Positions 1-5,823 of a stretch of 64,000 nucleotides of DNA are shown one piece after another. A program made the translations under genes and the position numbers. Source of the DNA: Pseudomonas rhodesiae (lineage in GTDB: Bacteria > Pseudomonadota > Gammaproteobacteria > Pseudomonadales > Pseudomonadaceae); NCBI RefSeq assembly GCF_007858255.1, contig NZ_VFEU01000015.1:1-64000 (forward strand), read 5' to 3'. The notes beneath the pieces were generated by a model, which ran no database searches, was not told the DNA's origin, and worked only from the letters and a program-made list of their open reading frames with translations. How positions within the stretch are numbered: position 1 is the first letter of the stretch; the number at the start of each line of letters is the position of its first letter.

Positions 1-54
1 TTCGGGAAGTAAGGTGCTTTGACCTCGATGTTCACCCTGGATAAACCGTTTCAT
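1..54 (-). CDS. IS1182-family transposase, N-terminal 18 residues (partial)
   Basis: Reading the minus strand from 54 gives an ATG and then KRFIQGEHRGQSTLLPE, the conserved start of Pseudomonas IS1182-type DDE transposases. The frame is open to the window edge. The TATGAT box lies 29 nt upstream of the ATG, exactly as in the related element at 737-2664. The fragment is useful because it shows the intact reading frame across a point where the other copy has lost one base. Whether the rest of the gene is intact cannot be seen. Confidence 0.85.
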   Translation of the reverse strand, partial: MKRFIQGEHRGQSTLLPE

Positions 55-105
55 GGGCGTCCCTTGCGATGAGATTCTCGGAAATCATAGCAAGGGTTTA
101 CCGGG

Positions 106-135
106 ATGTTTTTACACACTCTGGGCCAAAAGCTG
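106..135 (-). repeat. Terminal inverted repeat of the first IS1182-family element
   Basis: The 30 bp read on the plus strand end with TTTTTACACACTCTGGGCC followed by AAAAGCTG. They align with the terminal repeat at 2635-2664 with four mismatches. The outer tip is at 135 and transposase transcription runs away from it, toward position 1. Confidence 0.75.
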
Positions 136-195
136 CCCTTTCGAAAATCTCCTAGCGCGGTTACAAACCAGATACCAGCACAAGTGGAAATTACA

Positions 196-711
196 ATGTC
201 CGTCGATACACGCGAAATCCGCATCCAGTCGCCGCGCCTTAGTATTGAGCCATTCTGCGCGCAGGACGCTGTTGAATCTTTCGCTTGTATAACTGCTTCG
301 TTGACTCGCTACATGTCGTGGGAACCACCTGCTTCTCTTGAGGAGTACGCACAAGTCTGGCGTCAGTGGCTGCTCTCTATCGCTGATGGCAGCGACTTTG
401 TATTCGTAATTAGACAACTTGAAAATGCCCGTTTTACCGGACTGGTTGGGCTGCACGATACCCACGCCGAAACACCGGAACTGGGTATCTGGATTCGTGA
501 AGATGAGCACGGGCTAGGCTTTGGAACCGAGGCTGTCCAAGCTGTTGTTCAGTGGGCCAGCCAGCGAGTGGTAGCGAAAAGTTTTATCTACCCCGTTGCG
601 ACTAACAACCATGCGAGTCGACGTATTGCTGAGGTTCTGGGTGGAACCATCCTCGAGATGCGCACGTCAGCCAAGTACGACTCGGTTGTTTACCAAATAC
701 CAACGGTTTAA
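196..711 (+). CDS. GNAT-family N-acetyltransferase (RimJ/RimL-like)
   Basis: A 171-residue protein that should transfer an acetyl group from acetyl-CoA to an amine; the substrate is unknown. The order N-terminal ligand segment, central beta strands, acetyl-CoA loop HGLGFG (residues 105-110), C-terminal NNHASRRIAEVLGG is typical of the RimJ/RimL type, and the length is normal. I chose ATG 196 rather than the in-frame ATG at 106 because the added 30 residues would be encoded by the insertion-sequence terminal repeat and look non-native. A modest GTGGA lies upstream. The gene sits alone between two divergent IS1182-family elements, so it may be cargo or a resident gene hemmed in by insertions. 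Confidence 0.8.
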   Translation: MSVDTREIRIQSPRLSIEPFCAQDAVESFACITASLTRYMSWEPPASLEEYAQVWRQWLLSIADGSDFVFVIRQLENARFTGLVGLHDTHAETPELGIWIREDEHGLGFGTEAVQAVVQWASQRVVAKSFIYPVATNNHASRRIAEVLGGTILEMRTSAKYDSVVYQIPTV

Positions 712-736
712 CCATCTTTATGAACCCGTCGACTGA

Positions 737-766
737 CCGCTTCTGGCCGAGACTGTGTAAAAACGC
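737..766 (+). repeat. Left terminal inverted repeat of the IS1182-family element
   Basis: The 30 bp begin CCGCTTCTGGCC and end TGTGTAAAAACGC. They pair with the reverse complement of 2635-2664 with four mismatches, the inner 13 bases being identical. Confidence 0.8.
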
Positions 767-810
767 ATCTATCGTGCTTATATCTGCAACGTTAAATCTG
801 CCATATTGAA

Positions 811-1023
811 TCAGTCACAAGGGCGGTAGTGGCTGGGTTTATCCCAATTATCTTGCGCGGAAAGCAATGGAGGCTCTTCAACGTGCTCCCATTCCAGATA
901 CCACTCGTACGTTTCGTTGTCAGCCTTGAATTCATGTTTAACAGTCCAGCCAAGTTCCACGAGCTTTTGAGCCCGGTGAGGGGCGTGTGTCTTAGTCATT
1001 CTCGGGGCTTTCATAATTGTCAT
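811..1023 (-). CDS. Small hypothetical protein inside the insertion sequence left arm
   Basis: A 70-residue protein of no recognised family, acidic at the C-terminus and rich in Trp, Tyr and Glu (for example TYEWYLEWEHVEEPP). Its composition looks like a genuine soluble protein rather than random translation. Three in-frame ATGs lie close together at the start (codons 1, 4 and 6); none has a strong ribosome-binding site, so the exact start is uncertain. It is transcribed against the transposase and occupies most of the roughly 300 bp between the left terminal repeat and the transposase, where the related element at 1-135 has only about 50 bp. That makes it a possible passenger gene. Function unknown. 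Confidence 0.5.
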   Translation of the reverse strand: MTIMKAPRMTKTHAPHRAQKLVELGWTVKHEFKADNETYEWYLEWEHVEEPPLLSAQDNWDKPSHYRPCD

Positions 1024-1064
1024 CGCGTGTATGATCGCTGGGGATTTTAACGCAGGAGTTGCCG

Positions 1065-2494
1065 ATGAAGCGCTTCATTCAAGGCGAATATCGCGGTCAA
1101 AGCACCTGCTCCCCGAGAGCCTCGACGATTACGTCAGCGATACCAATCCGGTGCGTGTAGTCGACGTTTTCGTCGACGAACTCAACCTAGTCAATCTGGG
1201 TTTTGAAGGTGCCATTCCAGCCGATACTGGCCGGCCTGCTTACCACCCCGCGATCTTGCTAAAGATCTATATCTACGGCTATCTCAACCGCATCCAGTCG
1301 AGCCGACGTTTGGAGCGAGAAGCTCAACGGAACGTCGAGCTCATGTGGTTGACCGGGCGTTTGATGCCAGACTTCAAGACCATTGCCAACTTCCGAAAAG
1401 ACAACAGCAAGGCCATCCGAGGCGTCTGTCGCCAGTTCGTTGTACTGTGCCAGCAGTTGGGACTGTTCGGAGAAAATCTGGTCGCCATCGACGGCAGCAA
1501 ATTCAAGGCAGTCAACAATCGCGACCGCAATTTCACCAGCGCCAAACTGAAGCGGCGAATGGAAGAAATTGAATCGAGCATCAACCGTTACCTGACGGCG
1601 CTCGATACTGCCGATCGGCAAGAACCCACAGCTTCCAAGCCAAAAGCCGTGCGGCTGGAAGAGAAAATCGCCAAGCTGAAAACGCAAATGAAAGAGCTTC
1701 AAGCGATTGAAATCCAGCTCAACGAATCGCCGGATAAACAGGTTTCACTGACCGATCCAGACGCCCGCTCCATGATGACGCGCGGCATCGGTATCGTCGG
1801 TTACAACGTCCAGACAGCGGTCGATACGCAGCACCATTTGATCGTTGCACATGAGCTGACCAACGTCGGTTCCGATCGTGATCAACTTAGCTCGATGGCC
1901 AAGCAGGCCCGCGACGCGATGGCGCTAGAAACGCTGTCGGTAGTGGCTGACCGAGGTTACTTTAAAAGCGAAGAAATCCTCGCTTGTCATGATGCAGACA
2001 TCACCGCTTTTGTGCCCAAGCCGATGACCTCTGGAGCCAAGGCTGACGGGCGCTTCAATAACGATGCCTTCATCTATGACACGGCCAAGAACGAATATAT
2101 TTGTCCGGCTAGAGAAGCGCTCATTTGGCGCTATACCAACGTTGAAAAAGGCCTGAAGCTGCACCGTTACTGGAGTTCGAAATGCCAGGGCTGCGCCTTG
2201 AAATCGCAGTGCACACCGAGCACGGAACGACGAGTTCGGCGCTGGGAACATGAAGCGGTACTGGAAGAAATGCAGAACCGGTTGCGCAACGCGCCGGAGA
2301 TGATGCGAGTCCGAAAACGAACTGTTGAGCATCCCTTCGGGACGCTCAAACAATGGATGGGGGCGACGCACTTCCTGACCCGAAAGCTCGCAGGGGTGAG
2401 CGCCGAGATGAGCTTGAATGTGCTCGCCTACAACTTGAAACGGGTCATGAAAGTCATCGGTGCCAACGGTTTGATGAAGGCGATGTCGAGCTAA
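1065..2494 (+). pseudogene. IS1182-family transposase, disrupted by a -1 frameshift near codon 14
   Basis: The native start is ATG 1065, preceded by CAGGAG (1053-1058) and a TATGAT box (1030-1035) 29 nt upstream. It reads KRFIQGEYRGQST and then runs into a stop at 1158-1160. The rest of the transposase (LLPESLDDY onward) continues in a different frame from about 1106 to 2494. The related N-terminus at 54-1 has one extra base here (STLLPE), so one base has been lost around 1104-1106. The body is otherwise complete, with the DDE residues in VAIDGSK, VVADRGY and TVEHPFG. A long open frame starting at ATG 1031 spans the lesion, but that ATG lies inside the -10 box and has no ribosome-binding site, so it is not a believable start. 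Confidence 0.8.
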
Positions 2495-2634
2495 AAAAAC
2501 GCCGGTTTTGGCCCATCCAAGAGGCTGTAAAACAGCGTTGGCGTACTCCAGGTCGTTACCGATGCAAGCCGTGACGCTGACCATGCGATCGCTCAGCCAA
2601 CGAACGTCGATACTCCAAAAAATGATGCCCATGA

Positions 2635-2664
2635 GCGTTTTTACACACTCTGGGCCGAAAGCGG
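2635..2664 (-). repeat. Right terminal inverted repeat of the IS1182-family element
   Basis: The 30 bp begin GCGTTTTTACACACTC and end GAAAGCGG; the outer tip is at 2664. The repeat pairs with 737-766 and is also closely similar to 106-135. Confidence 0.8.
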
Positions 2665-2837
2665 CCGTAGTCTGGCTCCGATGAGGGATTGGGCGTAGTC
2701 ACTCGTCTGCGACTGAACAGCCTGGCTAATCACTCAAATGCACACTGCTTTGTAGCAATTTCTAAACATGCAGCAATTTCCACCCACCAAAGCCACTACC
2801 GGCACTATGCTTCTATTTTTCGAAAGGAGTCGATGCA

Positions 2838-3053
2838 ATGTCAGACGAATATTCGTTATCGAATGTGCTGGAAAGGATGTACCAGAATCAGCTCGGTCTG
2901 GAGGCAGCCTTGATGGAGCTTACGCTACATGCTGAACAGCAAGGTTTTGCCGACGTTGGAGACAATGTTCGGGGTGCCTTGTGGGCGATAGGCGAGAACG
3001 CCGGCCATATCAAGCAAGGCTTGGCAAAGCTCAGAAAAAACAATGACAGCTAA
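2838..3053 (+). CDS. Small hypothetical protein, 71 residues
   Basis: A 71-residue, mostly helical-looking acidic protein with no signal peptide or membrane segment. The start is well supported: GAAAGGAG lies 9-10 nt before ATG 2838. Sequence such as NVLERMYQNQLGLEAALMEL and VGDNVRGALWAIGEN suggests amphipathic helices. I do not recognise a named family and no function is assigned. It is the first gene after the insertion sequence in a chain of small plus-strand genes. The 170 bp between the IS end and this gene (2665-2837) hold no other visible feature. Confidence 0.65.
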   Translation: MSDEYSLSNVLERMYQNQLGLEAALMELTLHAEQQGFADVGDNVRGALWAIGENAGHIKQGLAKLRKNNDS

Positions 3054-3209
3054 AAACTGTCGCCGGTAGAGTTTGAAAAGCGATACGCAATGAGCTTGCA
3101 AGCTATCTAAAGATTCCGGGGCGATTCAGTAATCAGTGGCGTCAAGAGAGCATTCGTTGCTCTCGCCCAGGTTGACGGTGAGCCTCTGATCGATGCGCTT
3201 TGGGCTCGT

Positions 3210-3428
3210 ATGATTTGCCTTGAGGAAGCGCTGTTTCTCATTTTGGAATGTGTGGACCTCGCCGTTGTGTCGGAAAAAATCCGAGCGAGACCTGAGGTCG
3301 ACGCTGCGTTGAGCATAATTTTTGGGCGGGCTTCGCCAAATGACTACGCATGCGTCAGAACAGCGCTCGCAAGCTATATGGAAAATCTCCGTTCCTCCAC
3401 AGCTGGAAAGTACATTTCCCCGATATGA
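3210..3428 (+). CDS. Possible small hypothetical protein, perhaps start-less remnant
   Basis: A 72-residue open frame with protein-like composition. The same frame stays open and protein-like back to 3111 (SGVKRAFVALAQVDGEPLID), but that upstream part contains no ATG, GTG or TTG, and ATG 3210 has no ribosome-binding site. Either the real start has been lost or this is not translated. The distribution of hydrophobic residues suggests an all-helical fold. No family is recognised. Confidence 0.35.
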   Translation: MICLEEALFLILECVDLAVVSEKIRARPEVDAALSIIFGRASPNDYACVRTALASYMENLRSSTAGKYISPI

Positions 3429-3574
3429 CGATCGAGCGTAAGTTTCGGGAGACTTGGTTCTCAATTTTTTGAGCCAAGTATTCCTTCTACGGCTAGCCCA
3501 TCAGAATTGGATGAGCGGAGCAGGAAGCTACCTGAACCAGTGATACGCTCACCGCTTAGCAATAGGAGTAGCGA

Positions 3575-3775
3575 ATGGCTCGGTACCGTCAAAATCACGA
3601 TCAGCACTCAGAGCAGGTAGTCTGCGCTAGGTCTTCGGTTGATCACAAGCGATACAAGTTGGTTGATCTGATGAAGCAATGTGATTTCGATTTACCTGAA
3701 TCACCTGAAATCGTGCTTTGGCGTGACGCGCCCGCTGTCGGAGCGGAGGTCGTGCCGGAACTGGGTCGACGGTGA
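3575..3775 (+). CDS. MazE/AbrB-type antitoxin C-terminal tail, probably a remnant
   Basis: A 66-residue product. Residues 27-61 (RYKLVDLMKQCDF, then PESPEIVLWRDAPAVGAEVV) resemble the C-terminal toxin-binding tail of MazE/PemI-type antitoxins, which commonly reads YxLDELLxQCD followed by WLDAxPVGREV. The N-terminal AbrB swapped-hairpin DNA-binding domain expected before it is absent; the first 26 residues are unrelated. A good ribosome-binding site (AGGAG, 3564-3568) precedes ATG 3575. No MazF-like toxin gene follows. It is most likely the stump of a toxin-antitoxin operon, though a free-standing tail that neutralises a toxin encoded elsewhere is possible. Confidence 0.45.
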   Translation: MARYRQNHDQHSEQVVCARSSVDHKRYKLVDLMKQCDFDLPESPEIVLWRDAPAVGAEVVPELGRR

Positions 3776-3864
3776 TTGAGCCCTCTGACTGGCATGGCAT
3801 CTAGCCTCTCGGGAAACAATGACCAGTTGTCCCCGGGAGGTTGCGCTGGTCATTTCGTCATTAC

Positions 3865-4212
3865 TCAAGTCAGAGGAAGCTTCTCGCGATCGAGGCCACC
3901 TGCCTTTTTCCACGCTTCAAAGCGATGGGTTGCTGCACCGAAGCTGATCTCCATTGCCGCACCAACGGCATACCGACTCTTTCCGGCATCAAAAAGCCGG
4001 TAGCACACCTCAATGCCACGATCGGTCAGCTTGCCGCTCTCGAACTTATTGGCGGTATTGCGAGGATCAAGCTCAGGGATATCGGAAGCATCGGGGACAG
4101 GCGCCAAGAGCGTTTTCAGGTTGGCAAATCCAGTCATCACGCGCTCTAAACCTGCGGTGATGTTATCGATGGCATCGCCAACTGCTTTTGGATCGTAATG
4201 GGTGGTGTTCAT
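3865..4212 (-). CDS. Hypothetical protein with helix-turn-helix-like C-terminus
   Basis: A 115-residue protein. Residues 1-50 look like an alpha-helical N-terminus; residues 60-105 (RGIEVCYRLFDAGKSRYAVG, then FGAATHRFEAWKKAGG) look like a helix-turn-helix with a recognition helix around SFGAATHRFEAWKKAG. From memory, related proteins are found on Pseudomonas plasmids and islands without an assigned role. The start at 4212 follows GAGAG at suitable spacing. Its promoter is bracketed by two sites with the core TAGG-YTA-CCTA, which suggests the protein represses its own gene. The DNA-binding role is inferred from fold impression and operator geometry only. Confidence 0.6.
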   Translation of the reverse strand: MNTTHYDPKAVGDAIDNITAGLERVMTGFANLKTLLAPVPDASDIPELDPRNTANKFESGKLTDRGIEVCYRLFDAGKSRYAVGAAMEISFGAATHRFEAWKKAGGLDREKLPLT

Positions 4213-4236
4213 CTAGCTGTACTCTCTTTGTGTAGG

Positions 4237-4247
4237 TAGGTTACCTA
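4237..4247. promoter_or_regulatory. Operator-like palindrome O2 downstream of the promoter
   Basis: TAGG-TTA-CCTA, an 11-bp palindrome centred 30 bp upstream of the ATG at 4212 and just downstream of the predicted transcription start. It shares its core with the site at 4292-4312, with centres 60 bp apart. Confidence 0.55.
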
Positions 4248-4257
4248 AGGAGGAGCA

Positions 4258-4286
4258 TTTATAGCCGGCCTCTGCACGAGCCGCAA
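4258..4286 (-). promoter_or_regulatory. Predicted sigma70 promoter of the gene at 3865-4212
   Basis: On the minus strand TTGCGG (4286-4281) and TATAAA (4263-4258) are separated by 17 bp, a standard sigma70 arrangement. The predicted start is near 4251, giving a leader of about 40 nt before ATG 4212. Confidence 0.55.
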
Positions 4287-4291
4287 GAATA

Positions 4292-4312
4292 TTCTGTAGG
4301 CTACCTACAGAA
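4292..4312. promoter_or_regulatory. Operator-like 21-bp perfect palindrome O1
   Basis: Perfect 9-bp arms TTCTGTAGG and CCTACAGAA surround a CTA spacer. It lies directly upstream of the predicted -35 box and contains the same TAGG-N3-CCTA core as the site at 4237-4247. Confidence 0.65.
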
Positions 4313-4610
4313 AGAGAAATGGGAGATTGGAGTGACGGCAGCCACGAGTATCTTGAGGTTGACCCAGTCATAGCGCACAACTGATTGACAGAACAGCCTA
4401 GCAGGCGCCAAGCGCCTCTCGCGACATCACCTCTCGCGGCCTGTTCCACGTGCAACCAGCTATTGTGTGAGACATGTAGGCTTTTATCATTTATTAAGTG
4501 AATTCCGGCCAGTGGACTCACCAAATAAATGATTCTCTACCAGCGTTTGCTGGAGGTCTTGAAGCAATTATTGTGTGAACCTACAGTTCGATTAACGCGC
4601 CATAAACAAG
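4313..4610. other. Gene-free stretch with one parS-like site
   Basis: About 300 bp without a convincing coding region; the 103-residue minus-strand open frame across 4213-4524 has no ribosome-binding site and covers both operators. Apart from the parS-like site at 4442-4457, I see nothing certain. The strong plus-strand terminator at 4611-4641 could end an unrecognised transcript that starts in or before this stretch. Confidence 0.4.
4442..4457. promoter_or_regulatory. parS-like ParB-binding site, candidate 1
   Basis: TGTTCCACGTGCAACC contains the Pseudomonas parS core GTTCCACGTGGAAC with one mismatch (C at 4453). Chromosomal parS sites cluster around the origin in Pseudomonas, which agrees with this position. 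Confidence 0.6.
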
Positions 4611-4641
4611 AAAGGCCAACGCTCTGCGTTGGCCTTTTTTA
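4611..4641 (+). terminator. Strong intrinsic terminator, best oriented for plus-strand transcripts
   Basis: A 12-bp perfect stem (AAAGGCCAACGC, loop TCT, GCGTTGGCCTTT) is followed on the plus strand by a T-run. On the minus strand the tail is TTTCTTG, weaker but usable for the regulator gene ending at 4694. No plus-strand gene ends directly upstream inside the window. Confidence 0.8.
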
Positions 4642-4668
4642 TTATTTGGATGACCGCATTTTTGCAAA

Positions 4669-4684
4669 TGCTCCACGTGGAACA
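4669..4684. promoter_or_regulatory. parS-like ParB-binding site, candidate 2
   Basis: TGCTCCACGTGGAACA matches TGTTCCACGTGGAACA at 15 of 16 positions, differing only at 4671. It lies in the short gap between the terminator and the end of the response-regulator gene, 227 bp from the first candidate. Confidence 0.7.
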
Positions 4685-4693
4685 TCGGTCTAC

Positions 4694-5416
4694 TCAACCC
4701 GCCGAGCTGGTAGGAACACTTTCCAAGCGATAGCCATATCCATAAATGGTTAACAGCTGCCATCCCCTATCGGCAGTCAGTCCCAGCTTATTACGCAGTC
4801 GATAGATATGGGTATCTAACGGCCGAGACGAGACCATTTCTTCGTGCGTCCAGAATCGCTCATAGAGGTATTCACGAGACAGCGGACGCGCCAGATTGGC
4901 GAACAGGCAGCTGGCCAATCGGTACTCGCGCTCGGTGAGGTTGATCGGTTTTCCTGCGCGAGTGACTGTCAGTTCAGCATCGTCAAAAGTCAGGTCGTTG
5001 AAACTTTGCACTTCATGGGTCGTGGATTTTTGCAGGCCATGGCGGCGAAGAACCGCGCTGACACGCGCCTTCAATTCATTCGGGCGAAAAGGTTTGCTGA
5101 CATAGTCATCGGCACCGCTGTTCAACGCCGTGACAATATCGCTTTCAGCGTCACGGCTGGTCAGCATGATGACCGCAGGGGGCGCATCCATGTGTTCGCG
5201 TGTCCAGCGCAGCAGTGCGATACCCGTGATGTCTGGCAATTGCCAGTCGAGTATCAGCAGATCAAAGGTTTCTCGACGTAACTGGCGTAGCAGGTCTTCA
5301 CCCCGCTCGAAACAATGCAGGGTCCAAGGCTGTTCAGTGGTACCAGGAATTTGTCGCAGTGTCTGTTCCACCCGGCGCAATTCCGCGGGTTCGTCATCCA
5401 GTATTGCGACACGCAT
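4694..5416 (-). CDS. OmpR-family two-component response regulator
   Basis: A 240-residue cytoplasmic transcription regulator. The receiver domain (about 1-125) has the acidic pair D7/D8, phospho-acceptor D57 in LLILDWQLPD, T86 in MLTSRDA and K108 in SKPFRPNE. A winged-helix DNA-binding domain follows (about 140-235; TEREYRLASCLF, RPLDTHIYRLRNKL, YGYGYRLE). ATG 5416 is preceded by AAAGGA. It is transcribed divergently from the CHASE2 histidine kinase at 5824, the evident partner. A 407-bp gap separates them and probably contains both promoters. The target genes cannot be read from the sequence. Confidence 0.93.
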   Translation of the reverse strand: MRVAILDDEPAELRRVEQTLRQIPGTTEQPWTLHCFERGEDLLRQLRRETFDLLILDWQLPDITGIALLRWTREHMDAPPAVIMLTSRDAESDIVTALNSGADDYVSKPFRPNELKARVSAVLRRHGLQKSTTHEVQSFNDLTFDDAELTVTRAGKPINLTEREYRLASCLFANLARPLSREYLYERFWTHEEMVSSRPLDTHIYRLRNKLGLTADRGWQLLTIYGYGYRLESVPTSSAG

Positions 5417-5823
5417 GGGTGGGTCCTTTCATTGAAGAGTACGGCAGCCGTCAGCCTGTTCAAGGCACGTACTGCGCAGATGCCGGCCGTTGAATCTGAA
5501 GAATTGTGCTCAGAAACGGCGTTCCCTGGATCTCTCGGTAGGCTGAAGTCCATGAGCGGTTAACCCATTGGAAATTCTCGCTACCTAGGAAGGGAAGATA
5601 CCGACTCCCGATAGTAAGGAAAAGGCTCAGCCGACGCATGTGCTGTCGTAGACTCCTGTCCTCAGGAACGAGTTACCGCCCCATAATCCCATCGTGCTCA
5701 ATTCGCCACGGCCAATGCCTTCATGAACATCAAGCAGCAAACATCGTCCCGCGGGTCGAAAATGAGCTTCACTGGGTTCAAGGCGTGTGTGCCTATCCAG
5801 CCACTGCTTAGATACGGTGACCT
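5417..5823. other. Divergent intergenic region between response regulator and kinase
   Basis: 407 bp with no credible gene on either strand. It must hold the start signals of both divergent genes, but I found no -35/-10 pair or operator repeat clear enough to name. Long for a divergent promoter region in this genome. Confidence 0.5.

Larger units (their letters stand above)
1..135 (-). mobile_element. End of an IS1182-family insertion sequence (runs off the window start)
   Basis: On the minus strand this stretch holds, from its outer tip inward, a 30-bp terminal repeat (135-106), a short leader with a TATGAT -10-like box, and the first 18 codons of an IS1182-type transposase (54-1). Most of the element lies outside the window. 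The terminal repeat matches the right-hand repeat of the element at 737-2664 in 26 of 30 positions and the transposase N-terminus matches too, so the two are relatives. They point away from each other, with the acetyltransferase gene between them. Confidence 0.85.
737..2664 (+). mobile_element. IS1182-family insertion sequence, complete but with a frameshifted transposase
   Basis: A 1928-bp element bounded by 30-bp imperfect inverted repeats (737-766 and 2635-2664, 26 of 30 matching). It carries one IS1182-type transposase on the plus strand and, in an unusually long left arm, a small minus-strand gene (811-1023). No clear target-site duplication is visible in the immediate flanks. The right arm (2495-2634) contains no gene. 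The single-base deletion near the start of the transposase suggests the copy cannot move by itself. Confidence 0.8.

Noticed and set aside
960..990. Alternative left end of the IS1182 element
   Set aside because: GAGCTTTTGAGCCC resembles the outer tip of the first element, but the inner TGTGTAAAAACG part is missing, whereas 737-766 pairs with the right end over 30 bp.
1031..2494. Full-length transposase starting at ATG 1031
   Set aside because: That ATG is part of the TATGAT promoter box, has no ribosome-binding site, and the first 25 residues do not match the family N-terminus seen at 54-1.
3797..3842. Inverted repeat CCTCTCGGG / CCCGGGAGG as a terminator
   Set aside because: The arms have a mismatch, the loop is long and there is no T-run; kept only as a weak structure.
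4213..4524. Minus-strand open frame of 103 codons
   Set aside because: It covers both operator palindromes and the promoter of the next gene, has no ribosome-binding site and has unconvincing composition.
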